Shown here: in pieces, positions 38,754 through 47,124 of the stretch
How the letters are laid out: the number at the start of each line of letters is the position of its first letter
Position numbering within the stretch: the stretch's first letter is position 1
DNA from: CAIWHR01 sp963741355
GTDB lineage: Bacteria > Pseudomonadota > Gammaproteobacteria > Burkholderiales > Casimicrobiaceae
Reading direction: 5' to 3'
Assembly: GCA_963741355.1 (NCBI GenBank)
Contig: CAVUIG010000003.1
Span: 257,096 to 321,095 of the forward strand
DNA length: 64,000 nt
Made by a program: the position numbers and the translations under genes
The notes under the pieces: model-generated
Database searches by the model: none
Told to the model about the DNA's origin: nothing
What the model saw: the letters and a program-made list of their open reading frames with translations, nothing else

Positions 38754-38805
38754 AGCCGACGCCTCACTCCGCGTGGCTCGATTCGATTCGCCAAGAAGGA
38801 TGCAC

Positions 38806-39613
38806 ATGCAGCAACGCTTACGCTCGATGGTGTTCCTGTCCGCCTGCCTGTTGGCGGCCTCCCCGGCCGCGTTTGCCGATGACACGGAAGCGTTGGCCAA
38901 GGCAGCGCAGAATCCGATCGCGAGCGATGATCAGCCTGCCGTTCCAGAACAACACGACGCTCAACGCCGGGCCCGACAAGCAGACGCTGAACGTCCTCGA
39001 CATCCAGCCGGTCATCCCCGTCAAGCTCGACGAGGAATGGAACCTCATCACGCGGACCATCGTGCCGGTGATCTCGCAGCCCGGCTTCGCCCCCGGACAG
39101 GATCGCGTCAACGGCATCGGCGACATCCAGGTCGAGCTGTTCCTCTCGCCGGCCAAGCCGGGCAAGCTGATCTGGGGCGCGGGACCGGTCCTGCAGCTGC
39201 CGACCAATTCCAACGATGCGCTCGGCACGAAGAAATGGGGATTGGGCCCGGCGGTCGTGTTGCTCACGAGCGAAGGGCACTGGCTGTACGGCGTGGTCGC
39301 CAACAACATCTGGTCGGTCGCGGGACCGGGCGACGCGGCGCCGATCAACCAGATGCTGGTCCAGTACTTCATCAACTACAACTTTTCGGAAGGCTGGTAC
39401 GCGACCACCTCGCCGGACATCACGGCCAACTGGAAGGCGCCCAACAACAATCGCTGGACGGTGCCGTTTGGCGGCGGGTTCGGCAAGATCTTCAAGATCG
39501 GCGATCAGGCGATGAACGGCCAGGTGCAGGCGTTCTACAACGTCGTGTCGCCGGACAACACCGGCGGCAACTGGACGATCCGGGCGCAGCTGCAGTTGCT
39601 GTTTCCCAAGTAG
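38806..39613 (+). CDS. Outer-membrane beta-barrel type protein (one frameshift)
   Basis: A signal peptide (MVFLSACLLAASPAAFA) precedes about 250 residues of alternating beta pattern ending with a terminal strand IRAQLQLLFPK. Features such as LPFQNNTTLNAGPDKQTLNVLDIQPVIPVKL and WGAGPVLQLPTNS resemble the large group of transporter-like barrels often annotated neuromedin U or phenol-degradation MetA-like. An extra G near 38926 breaks the frame after PIAS. Its role is unknown; a channel for substrates of the island enzymes is conceivable. Confidence 0.7.
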
Positions 39614-39748
39614 CGAGACAGCGATTCGAGAATATCGCCGCGAGCATCGGCGGCGACGCAATGCGGTCGAGTAGTAGGGGTTGCAAGAGAAGCATCGGTT
39701 TGTTGGGTTCGGTTATTCAACAGTGAAATCAATTTCAGGGGAAACAGA

Positions 39749-40193
39749 ATGTTCAGGAGTCTCACTTCGAAGTGGCTGGTCGCGCTGGGTTGCCTCGCTG
39801 TCATCGGAATCGCCGATCGCGGCCGAGCCGCCGCCGTCGGGCACCGTCACGCATCACCAGCAAGGCCGTTGCCCTCGGCGTCGGCGTGAGCTGGGGTGAC
39901 GGCACGCTGAAGATGGGCGGCAAGGACGTACAAGTTCTCGGTGGACGGCCTGAGCGTCGCCGACCTCGGCATCTCGAGCGTCACGACTCGCGGCGAAGTG
40001 TTCAACCTCAAGAACGTCGCCGACTTCAGCGGCAACTACGTCGCCGGTGAAGCGGGCATCGCCATCGCCGGCGGCCCGACCGACACAGATCCTGAAGAAC
40101 CAGAACGGCGTCGTGCTGCGCCTGCATGGCACGCAGCAAGGCGCCCGCCTGACGCTGGCCGCGCAAGGCGTCAAGCTGACGCTCAAGAACTGA
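39749..40193 (+). CDS. DUF1134/EipA-like secreted protein (four frameshifts)
   Basis: The reconstructed protein of about 146 aa has a signal peptide (WLVALGCLAVIGIA). The family core then reads ALGVGVSWGDGTLKMGGK, YKFSVDGLSVADLGISSVTTRGEVFNLKN and LKNQNGVVLRLHGTQQGARLTL. This resembles DUF1134, whose member EipA in Brucella is a periplasmic envelope-integrity protein. The frame shifts by +1 near 39816, 39851, 39930 and 40086, the densest cluster in the window. The start follows GGGGAAACAGA. Confidence 0.65.
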
Positions 40194-40333
40194 AACTGGA
40201 CGAACGGCATCGGCGGTCTGCGCGCGGAAATCCGGGCGCGCGCCGATGCCTGGTTGGACGATTGCGAATGCCGGGCTTCGCCGAGTTGCGGCGTGTCGCG
40301 TTGAGCTGCCCAGGGACTGCAAGGAGAGACGAG

Positions 40334-41155
40334 ATGAATGCAATGCGAATGGTCGTGGCGGCGGGTCTTGGGATTGCCGCGGCAGCGTTGATCGCCGGGA
40401 TGCCGCTGACCGCGACCGCGGCCGATTCGGGTACGGCAGCGGCGCCCGCCAAGGCCCCGGCTGCAAAGCCCAAGCCTGCGTCCGTGAAGTCGACGGTTGA
40501 CGCCGAGGCGCTGGCGGCCATGAGCAGGATGGCCGCGTACATGCACACGCTGCAGACGTACAAGATCGTCTCGGCGACGCAGCGCGACGAGGTCGACCGC
40601 TTCGGCCAGCTCCTGACCTTCGGCGGCGAGGTCACGTACAAGGTGCGGACGCCCGACGCGTTCGTCATCGACGTGACCGAGGACGACATGACCCGCGAGT
40701 ACATCTACGACGGCAAGTCCGTGATCGTCTTCGCTCCGCGCATCGGCTATTACGCCAGGTTTCCCGCGCCGTCGACGATCCGCGAGACCCTGGACGTCGC
40801 CAGCGCCAAGTATGGCGTCACGGTGCCGCTCGACGATCTGTTCTCGTGGGACCGGGGCGAGACGAACCACAAGAACCTGACCTCGGCCCACGTCGTGGGC
40901 CCGGCCAGGGTGGCCGGCAAGGACACCATGCAGTACGCGTTCCGGCAGCCCGGCATCGACTGGCAGATCTGGATCGCCGCCGGCGACAAGCCGCTTCCGC
41001 TCAGGGTCGAGATCGTCGCCAGCGACGATCCCGCCCGGCCGCGATTCGAGGCGGATCTCGCGTGGGACACCGCCGCGACTTTCGCCGCGGACACCTTCGC
41101 GTTCTCGCCTCCCGCGGACGCCAAAGAGATCCCGATCCGGACCGTTGCGCACTGA
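40334..41155 (+). CDS. DUF2092-family periplasmic protein
   Basis: This 273-aa protein has a signal peptide (residues 1-30) and an Ala/Lys/Pro-rich linker. Its beta-rich domain contains MAAYMHTLQTYKIVSATQRDEV, YDGKSVIVFAPRIGYYARFPAP and LPLRVEIVASDDPARPRFEADL. This fits DUF2092 proteins, which are thought to share the LolA/LolB-like lipid-binding fold. It is intact, with an AAGGAGAG ribosome site. Biochemical function is unknown. Confidence 0.75.
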   Translation: MNAMRMVVAAGLGIAAAALIAGMPLTATAADSGTAAAPAKAPAAKPKPASVKSTVDAEALAAMSRMAAYMHTLQTYKIVSATQRDEVDRFGQLLTFGGEVTYKVRTPDAFVIDVTEDDMTREYIYDGKSVIVFAPRIGYYARFPAPSTIRETLDVASAKYGVTVPLDDLFSWDRGETNHKNLTSAHVVGPARVAGKDTMQYAFRQPGIDWQIWIAAGDKPLPLRVEIVASDDPARPRFEADLAWDTAATFAADTFAFSPPADAKEIPIRTVAH

Positions 41156-41166
41156 GGAGCCGAAAA

Positions 41167-41664
41167 ATGTCCAAGCAAATTCACGAAGCGCGTTGCGCAA
41201 ACCGCACTCATCGTCGCGGCCACTGGCCACGGCAGTGGTTACCGTGCCACTCAACGCCGAAGCCCGGGGCGGAGGCCGTGGCGGCTTGGCGGTGGCGGCC
41301 GCGGTTTCGAAGGCGGCCGGAGCGCCCCGATGAGCATCAACCGGGGCGGCGACTATCGCGGCGGCTTCGACCGACGTGACAGCGAACGGTCAACGTCAAC
41401 AGGAACGTCAACGTCAACACCAGCTACAACGGCTACCACGGCGGCTACTACGGCGGCGACTACCACCCGGTCGCGACCGGCGTGGCCGTCGGCGTCGCGG
41501 CCGGCGTGACGGCGGCCGCGATCGGTTCGCTGGCCTACTCGCTCCCGTCGGGCTGCTCACCGTACAACTACGGCGGTCCCTACTACCAGTGCGGCAACGT
41601 CTGGTACCAGCCTCAGTACGAGGGCAGCAACGTCACCTACGTGGTGGTCAACCCGCCGCGCTGA
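41167..41664 (+). CDS. Gly/Tyr-rich secreted protein (frameshifted N-terminal half)
   Basis: The C-terminal 80 residues read cleanly: YNGYHGGYYGGDYHPVATG, a hydrophobic segment VAVGVAAGVTAAAIGSLAYSLP, then GCSPYNYGGPYYQCGNVWYQPQYEGSNVTYVVVNPPR. The last part resembles a common small family of secreted proteins ending in YVVVxPP (DUF6515-like). The first half is split over frames, with Gly/Arg-rich and Asn/Val repeats (VNVNRNVNVN). Start taken at ATG 41167. Function unknown. Confidence 0.5.
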
Positions 41665-41897
41665 TGCGGGCGCGTCTTGCTGCCGGATGAACAGATCGAC
41701 GACACCAGCGGCGGCAAAGGCATCTTCACCACGCGAGGCGTCCGACGGTGATGCGTCCGGCGCGATCCGGGCTGCATGGTGTTCATGAGGATCGGCGACA
41801 TTGCGCTCCCCCCTTCGCCGATGAATGCGGTGACCATCACATCACATCATTCGATGCCGCGCGTAGCTGTCACGTCCATCGCGCCGGTTGCGACCGC

Positions 41898-42587
41898 ATG
41901 AAGGCGTTCATTCAGGCCCGCTCCGGGTCCCTTCTGATCGTCGTGGCGGTCCTGCTCGTGGTCGTCCTGGCGCAGGCGGAGATCTTCCTCTCGCTCTCGT
42001 TTGGCAGGCTCCAGCAGTATGTCCCGTCGGTCGGGCGCGACAAGATCTGGCTCGGCTGGATTGCCTTGCGGGGCGCGCTCATCACCGCATGCATCGGCTT
42101 GTGGCTGCTCAACCGCAAGGCTCTGCTGTTCCGGGCCATTGTGCTGACGAATGGCGTCCTGACCCTTGGCTTGATACTGAACGTCGTGGCACTGTCGGCG
42201 ACGTTGATGGGGTTTTCCGCTCGCGACGTGTCGACCCTGCTCGTGGACGTGGTCGGCATGGCGGTATCGAACATCCTGATCTTCTCCGTCTGGTACTGGG
42301 TCATCGATCCGCCCGGCGTCGACGAGCGCGCGCGCACCGACGAACCGTGGGAATTCCTGTTTCCCCAGAGGGCGAGCACGTTGCCGAACTACGAGTCGTG
42401 GGTGCCGCGATATCTCGACTACGTGTATCTTTCGTTCACGACGGCCCTCGCGTTCAGTCCGACCGACGTGCTGCCGCTCACGCGGCGCGCGAAGATGCTG
42501 ATGCTCCTGCAAGCGACCGCCTCCGTCATCACCCTGACGTGCATCGTGGGCAGTGCGATAAACGTGCTCGCGGGTGGATCCAGATGA
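41898..42587 (+). CDS. Multi-spanning membrane protein, DUF1345-like
   Basis: This 229-aa protein has about five helices. The C-terminal part YVYLSFTTALAFSPTDVLPLTRRAKMLMLLQATASVITL resembles the DUF1345 / two-helix channel-like end, where a filter-like loop (TALAFSPTD) precedes the last helix. A role in ion conduction is possible but unproven. ATG 41898 was chosen because it directly precedes the first helix. Confidence 0.65.
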   Translation: MKAFIQARSGSLLIVVAVLLVVVLAQAEIFLSLSFGRLQQYVPSVGRDKIWLGWIALRGALITACIGLWLLNRKALLFRAIVLTNGVLTLGLILNVVALSATLMGFSARDVSTLLVDVVGMAVSNILIFSVWYWVIDPPGVDERARTDEPWEFLFPQRASTLPNYESWVPRYLDYVYLSFTTALAFSPTDVLPLTRRAKMLMLLQATASVITLTCIVGSAINVLAGGSR

Positions 42588-42633
42588 AGCGAAGCTCGCG
42601 TCGAGAACAAACCGGACGACGAATGGCAATCCC

Positions 42634-44043
42634 ATGACCAAACGCATCGCCGACCCGCATGCCGGCAAGTCCGAGACCCGTCCGGCGCCACGTCTCAGCC
42701 GGACCGAACGCCTCGCCGCAGGCAAGCAGCTTCGCGACCGTGTGCCGCTGCAAGCACACGGCACATGGAAGCCGCCGCGAAACCGGCCCAGCCCGGTCGA
42801 CCTCGTCATTGCGTCGAGCAAGGGACGTATCGCGGAGCTCATTCCCATCCGCTACGGGCGGATGTCCGCGTCGCCGTTCACGTTCTACCGCGGCACGGCG
42901 CTCAACATGGCCTCGGACCTCGCCACCACGCCGAACACCGGCGTGCGGACGCATCTGTGCGGCGACTGCCATCTGATGAACTTCGGCGCCTTCGCCACGC
43001 CGGAGCGGCGCACGATCTTCGACATCAACGATTTCGATGAGACGCTGGACGGACCGTGGGAATGGGACCTGAAGCGACTGGCGGCGAGCTTCGTGCTCGC
43101 GGCCCGCTCGAACGGCTTTGCCGCCGCCGATCAGCGAAGCGCCGCGATGGCATGCGTGCGCTCGTACCGTGAGCGAATCAGGATCTACGCGAAAATGGCT
43201 GCGCTCGACGTGTGGTACGCGCGCATCGACAAGAAAGCCCTGCTGGCCTCCCTGTCCGACGTCGACACGATCGCGCGGCTGCGCAAGCGCATCGCCAAGG
43301 AGCAGGCCCGCACCCCAGCGGAAACCGATTTCCCGAAGATGGTCGAGGGACATGGCGGCAAATTCGTCATCAAGGACAATCCTCCGCTCATCTACCACGA
43401 TCAGACCGTCAACCTCGAGTCCGACCGGTTCAATGTCCTGACGGCGCTCGGTCAATACCGAAGCTCGCTACAGGACGATCGCAAGGTCCTCTTCGACCGG
43501 TACCGGCTGGTTGACATCGCAGTGAAGGTGGTCGGCGTCGGCAGCGTGGGCACGTTTTGCGCGGTCCTGCTGATGATGGCCGAAGACGACGATCCGCTGC
43601 TATTGCAAGTGAAGGAAGCGCGCGCGTCGGTCCTGGAGCCGTATCTCGGCGGGAGCAGGTACGCGAACCACGGGCAGCGCATCGTGGTGGGACAGCGCCT
43701 GATGCAGTCGGCGAGCGACATTTTCCTTGGCTGGACGGAGGGCGGGCGCGGAAGGCACTTCTATCTGCGCCAGTTGCGCGACATGAAGATGAAGCCGCTG
43801 GTCGAGGTCTTCAATCCGGTGACCATGGTCGACTACGCAACGCTTTGCGGCTGGACGCTCGCCCGCGCACACGCCCGCTCGGGCGACGCCGCGATGATTG
43901 CCGGATATGTCGGCAAGAGCGAGGTGCTGGATGCGGCCATCGCTCGTTTTTCGATGAGTTACGCCGACCAGGCCGAGCGCGACCACGCCGCCTTCATGAG
44001 CGCGATTCGCAAGGGCCGGATCGAAGCGCAGATGGAGCGCTGA
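42634..44043 (+). CDS. DUF2252-family protein (kinase-like fold)
   Basis: This 469-aa soluble protein matches DUF2252. The conserved blocks are PIRYGRMSASPFTFYRGTA, HLCGDCHLMNFGAFATPERRTIFDINDFDET and PWEWDLKRLAASFVLAAR. The H.GD.H..NFG and D.NDFD patterns resemble those of aminoglycoside phosphotransferase-type kinases, so phosphotransfer is a reasonable guess. The frame is intact. It lies 46 nt after the membrane protein and 20 nt before the transglycosylase gene. Confidence 0.85.
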   Translation: MTKRIADPHAGKSETRPAPRLSRTERLAAGKQLRDRVPLQAHGTWKPPRNRPSPVDLVIASSKGRIAELIPIRYGRMSASPFTFYRGTALNMASDLATTPNTGVRTHLCGDCHLMNFGAFATPERRTIFDINDFDETLDGPWEWDLKRLAASFVLAARSNGFAAADQRSAAMACVRSYRERIRIYAKMAALDVWYARIDKKALLASLSDVDTIARLRKRIAKEQARTPAETDFPKMVEGHGGKFVIKDNPPLIYHDQTVNLESDRFNVLTALGQYRSSLQDDRKVLFDRYRLVDIAVKVVGVGSVGTFCAVLLMMAEDDDPLLLQVKEARASVLEPYLGGSRYANHGQRIVVGQRLMQSASDIFLGWTEGGRGRHFYLRQLRDMKMKPLVEVFNPVTMVDYATLCGWTLARAHARSGDAAMIAGYVGKSEVLDAAIARFSMSYADQAERDHAAFMSAIRKGRIEAQMER

Positions 44044-44063
44044 CTGGTCGCAGGGAGGGGCTA

Positions 44064-45572
44064 ATGTCGACACTGATTCGCTGCATTGCGCAGGTGGTGC
44101 TGTGCGTCGTCGTTGCGAGCGGTGCGCTGGCGCAGAAGACGACCACGCCAACATCCGCGGAGTCGCCGGCGAAGGCTGTCGAAAACGCCGAAGGGACGCG
44201 TCAACTCACCGTCGCGAACAAACCCTGGACCGGCGACTTCGACCAGATGCTCGAGCGCCGGATGATCCGCGTCTACGCGCCTTACGGCCGGTCCCTCTAT
44301 TACGTCGACAAGGGCCGCGAGCGCGGCATTGCCGCGGAGCTGGTCCGCGACTTCGAGCGCTGGGTGAACCAGAAGTATGCCAAGCAGCTCGGCAAGCGTC
44401 CGCTTACGGTCTACATCGTCGCCGCCACGCGCGACACGCTGGCCGCCGATCTCAACGGTGGTCTCGCCGACATCGCGGTCGGCTACCTGTCGGCCACCGA
44501 GGAGCATCTGAAGGTCGCCGACTTCGTGGCCCCCGACGAGAAGCTGTCTGACGTCGAGATTCTCGTCACCGGCCCGGCGTCGCCGGCAATCGCCTCGATC
44601 GACGACCTCGGCGGCAAGACCGTCCACGTCCGCAAGTCGTCGAGCTACTACGAAAGCCTGACGGCCCTGAACGACCGATTCAGGAAAGCCGGCAAGCCGC
44701 CCGTCAATCTGGTTCTCGTGCCGGATGCGCTCGAGGACGAGGACATGCTGGAGATGACGAACGCCGGCCTGCTCCAGGCAATCGTGGCCGACGGGTGGAA
44801 GGCGAAGGTGTGGGCGCAGGTGCTGCCGAAGCTCACGGTCCACGAGACCATTGTTCTGCGCGAGCGCACCAGGAAGGGGTGGGCGATCCGCAAGAACAGT
44901 CCGCAACTCGCCGCGGTGCTGAACGACTTCTATGCAAGCTGGGTGAAGAAGGAGGGGGTATACCTTTACCGGCAGCAGCAATTCATGAAGAACATCAAGA
45001 CGCTGAACAATCCCGCGAATGATGCGGACTACAAGCGATTCCAGCAGGTGATCGCGCTTTTCGAGAAGTACGGCCAGCAGTACAAATTCGATCCTCTCAT
45101 GCTTGCCGCACAGGGCTACCAGGAATCGACGCTCGACCAGAACAAGAGGAGCGCGGTGGGGGCCATCGGCGTGATGCAGCTCATGCCGGCGACCGGACAG
45201 GCACTCAAGGTCGGCGACATAAGTGTTACCGAGTCCAATATTCACGGCGGCGCCAAGTACATGGATCAGTTGATGACCCAATATTTCAAGGATGCGAAGT
45301 TCGACGAGCAGAACCGCACCTTGTTCGCGTTCGCGAGCTACAACGCCGGGCCGGGCAACATCTCGAGAATGCGTACCGAAGCGCAGAAACGCGGCCTCGA
45401 CCCGGACAAGTGGTTCAACAACGTGGAGAACGTCACCGCCGAGAAGATCGGAATCGAGACCACGACGTACGTGAGGAACATCTTCAAGTACTACGTTTCC
45501 TACAAGCTCACGCAGGAAGCCAAGGCGGCGGAGGCGAAACTCCGGCAGCAGGTTGCCCCGGCGAAGAACTGA
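44064..45572 (+). CDS. MltF-like lytic transglycosylase with solute-binding domain
   Basis: This 502-aa exported protein begins with a signal peptide (to about SGALA). Residues about 60-320 form a family 3 solute-binding-like domain (MLERRMIRVYAPYGRSLYYVD, GGLADIAVGYLSATEEH). Residues about 340-480 form an SLT domain with catalytic Glu in AAQGYQESTLDQ and AVGAIGVMQLMPATG and FASYNAGPGNISRMR. MltF proteins cut peptidoglycan and sense muropeptides. The gene is intact, with a GGGAGGGG ribosome site. Confidence 0.9.
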   Translation: MSTLIRCIAQVVLCVVVASGALAQKTTTPTSAESPAKAVENAEGTRQLTVANKPWTGDFDQMLERRMIRVYAPYGRSLYYVDKGRERGIAAELVRDFERWVNQKYAKQLGKRPLTVYIVAATRDTLAADLNGGLADIAVGYLSATEEHLKVADFVAPDEKLSDVEILVTGPASPAIASIDDLGGKTVHVRKSSSYYESLTALNDRFRKAGKPPVNLVLVPDALEDEDMLEMTNAGLLQAIVADGWKAKVWAQVLPKLTVHETIVLRERTRKGWAIRKNSPQLAAVLNDFYASWVKKEGVYLYRQQQFMKNIKTLNNPANDADYKRFQQVIALFEKYGQQYKFDPLMLAAQGYQESTLDQNKRSAVGAIGVMQLMPATGQALKVGDISVTESNIHGGAKYMDQLMTQYFKDAKFDEQNRTLFAFASYNAGPGNISRMRTEAQKRGLDPDKWFNNVENVTAEKIGIETTTYVRNIFKYYVSYKLTQEAKAAEAKLRQQVAPAKN

Positions 45573-45607
45573 CCGCCAGACGGTCCACCCGCGAAGAGGA
45601 GACGCGA

Positions 45608-46801
45608 TTGAGTTCCCATCCCGTGTTCTGGGTGTTCGTCGCGGCCGTCGCCGGTCCGTTGCTCGGCCGGATTCCCCTCGGTTTGAGGGTGCCGGTCGTC
45701 GTTATCGAGGTGCTGCTTGGAATCCTGATCGGCCCGCACGTCCTGGACCTTGTCCAGTACGGCGGATTTCTTTCCGTGATGCACACGTTCGCGATGGCCG
45801 CGACGCTGTTCATGGCCGGCATGGAGCTCGATTTCGGCGAGATCAAGGGTCGTCCGCTATGGCTGGGCATTGCGGGCTGGGGGATTTCGGTGCGTGCTGG
45901 GAATCGCCGTCGTGGGTATCTTCCATGTCATTCCGGCGGTGGACGCTCCGCATGATGGTCACGCTTGCCTTGTGCACCACCGGCCTCGGCACGCTGATCC
46001 CGATCTTTCGCGACAGCGGTCAGCTCGCGACCAAGTTCGGGCGACTGATGATCGCGGCGGGAACGATTGGCGAGGTGGGTCCGATCGTCGCGTATGTCGC
46101 TGTTATTGTCCCAGCGGTACAGCACATGGCAGGAAGTCGGCTTTCTGGTGGTGTTTCTGGCGATCGTCGGCGTCGCGGCCGCCGTCGGCGCGGGCGCGCG
46201 ACCGCCGAAGGTGATCGCATTCCTCGGCCGGGAGATGCATGCAAGCTCGCAACTGCCGGTACGCATCTCGGTGCTGATGCTGGCGGCGCTGTTCGTGCTG
46301 GCCGAGGAATTCGGATTCGAAAGCATCTTTGGTGCGTTTGCGGCCGGCATGATCATCGGACTCGCCACCCGCGGCGAGGACGGCAAGACGATGCGCGCGA
46401 AAATGGACGCCGTCTCCTTCGGATGGTTCTATCCGTTCTTCTTCGTCGGCACCGGCGTCAAGTTCGACATTGCCGCGCTGGGCAAGGACCTGACGACCAT
46501 GCTTCTCGTCCCGACGTTCGTGATCCTGCTGCTGGTCATTCGTGGCGCGCCCGCATGGTTGTATCGAAATGAAATCACCAAGGCGCGAGCGATTCAGCTT
46601 TGCACTTTGTTCCGCTGTGCCGTCGCTGTCGATCCTTGTTGTGATTACCGAAATCGGCCTCCGCTCGAAGACCATGAGTCCGGACATCGCGGCCGCGCTG
46701 GTGGCGCCGGATTGCTATCGATCATGCTATTCCCGACCATCGCCGGATCATTACTAACCCGAACTGCAGAGCCGCACGAAAGTCCCCGTGTAGGAAGCTG
46801 A
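45608..46801 (+). CDS. Kef-type cation:proton antiporter, transmembrane part (five frameshifts)
   Basis: The reconstructed protein of about 395 aa has 12 or so helices of the CPA2 family. Blocks include RIPLGLRVPVVVIEVLLGILIGPHVL, FLFMAGMEL-like TLFMAGMELDFGEI, TIGEVGPIVAYVAVI and FGAFAAGMIIGLATRGE. No TrkA domain is present. Frame breaks lie near 45889, 45953, 46110, 46595 and 46710. The start is a TTG at 45608 behind GAGGAGA. It probably exchanges cations for protons at the inner membrane. Confidence 0.8.
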
Positions 46802-47124
46802 ACGTCGGCTTTAGTCGATGGCAGCTCTCGGCCAAGAGCGGTCTGTCATCACCACATCGAAATGCACTCCCGGGCGGTCGTGCCTCAGCATACGATTGGT
46901 CAGCCCGCAGCGCGTGCCGCGCGGTGGCCCCAGACTTACGAACTGCCAGGACACCCGGACGGCGCGGGTCATCGGTTCCGAACTAGTCGCGCGACAGCGC
47001 CCTCTGCGCTTCCAGTTCGAGAGCTTCGTACGACGCCTTTTCGACCGTGACGCCGACCGCCTGGCTCCGCCATGGAATGTACCGGTTACACACCAGGTAG
47101 CGTGGACCGGACAATGTCCGTACT
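46802..47124. other. 323-nt intergenic region
   Basis: No gene is recognised between the antiporter and the convergent glycosidase gene. Near 46815-46850 lies an imperfect palindrome (GGCAGCTCTCGGCCAAGAGC), similar in type to one at 18609-18640, possibly a dispersed extragenic repeat. Confidence 0.4.
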
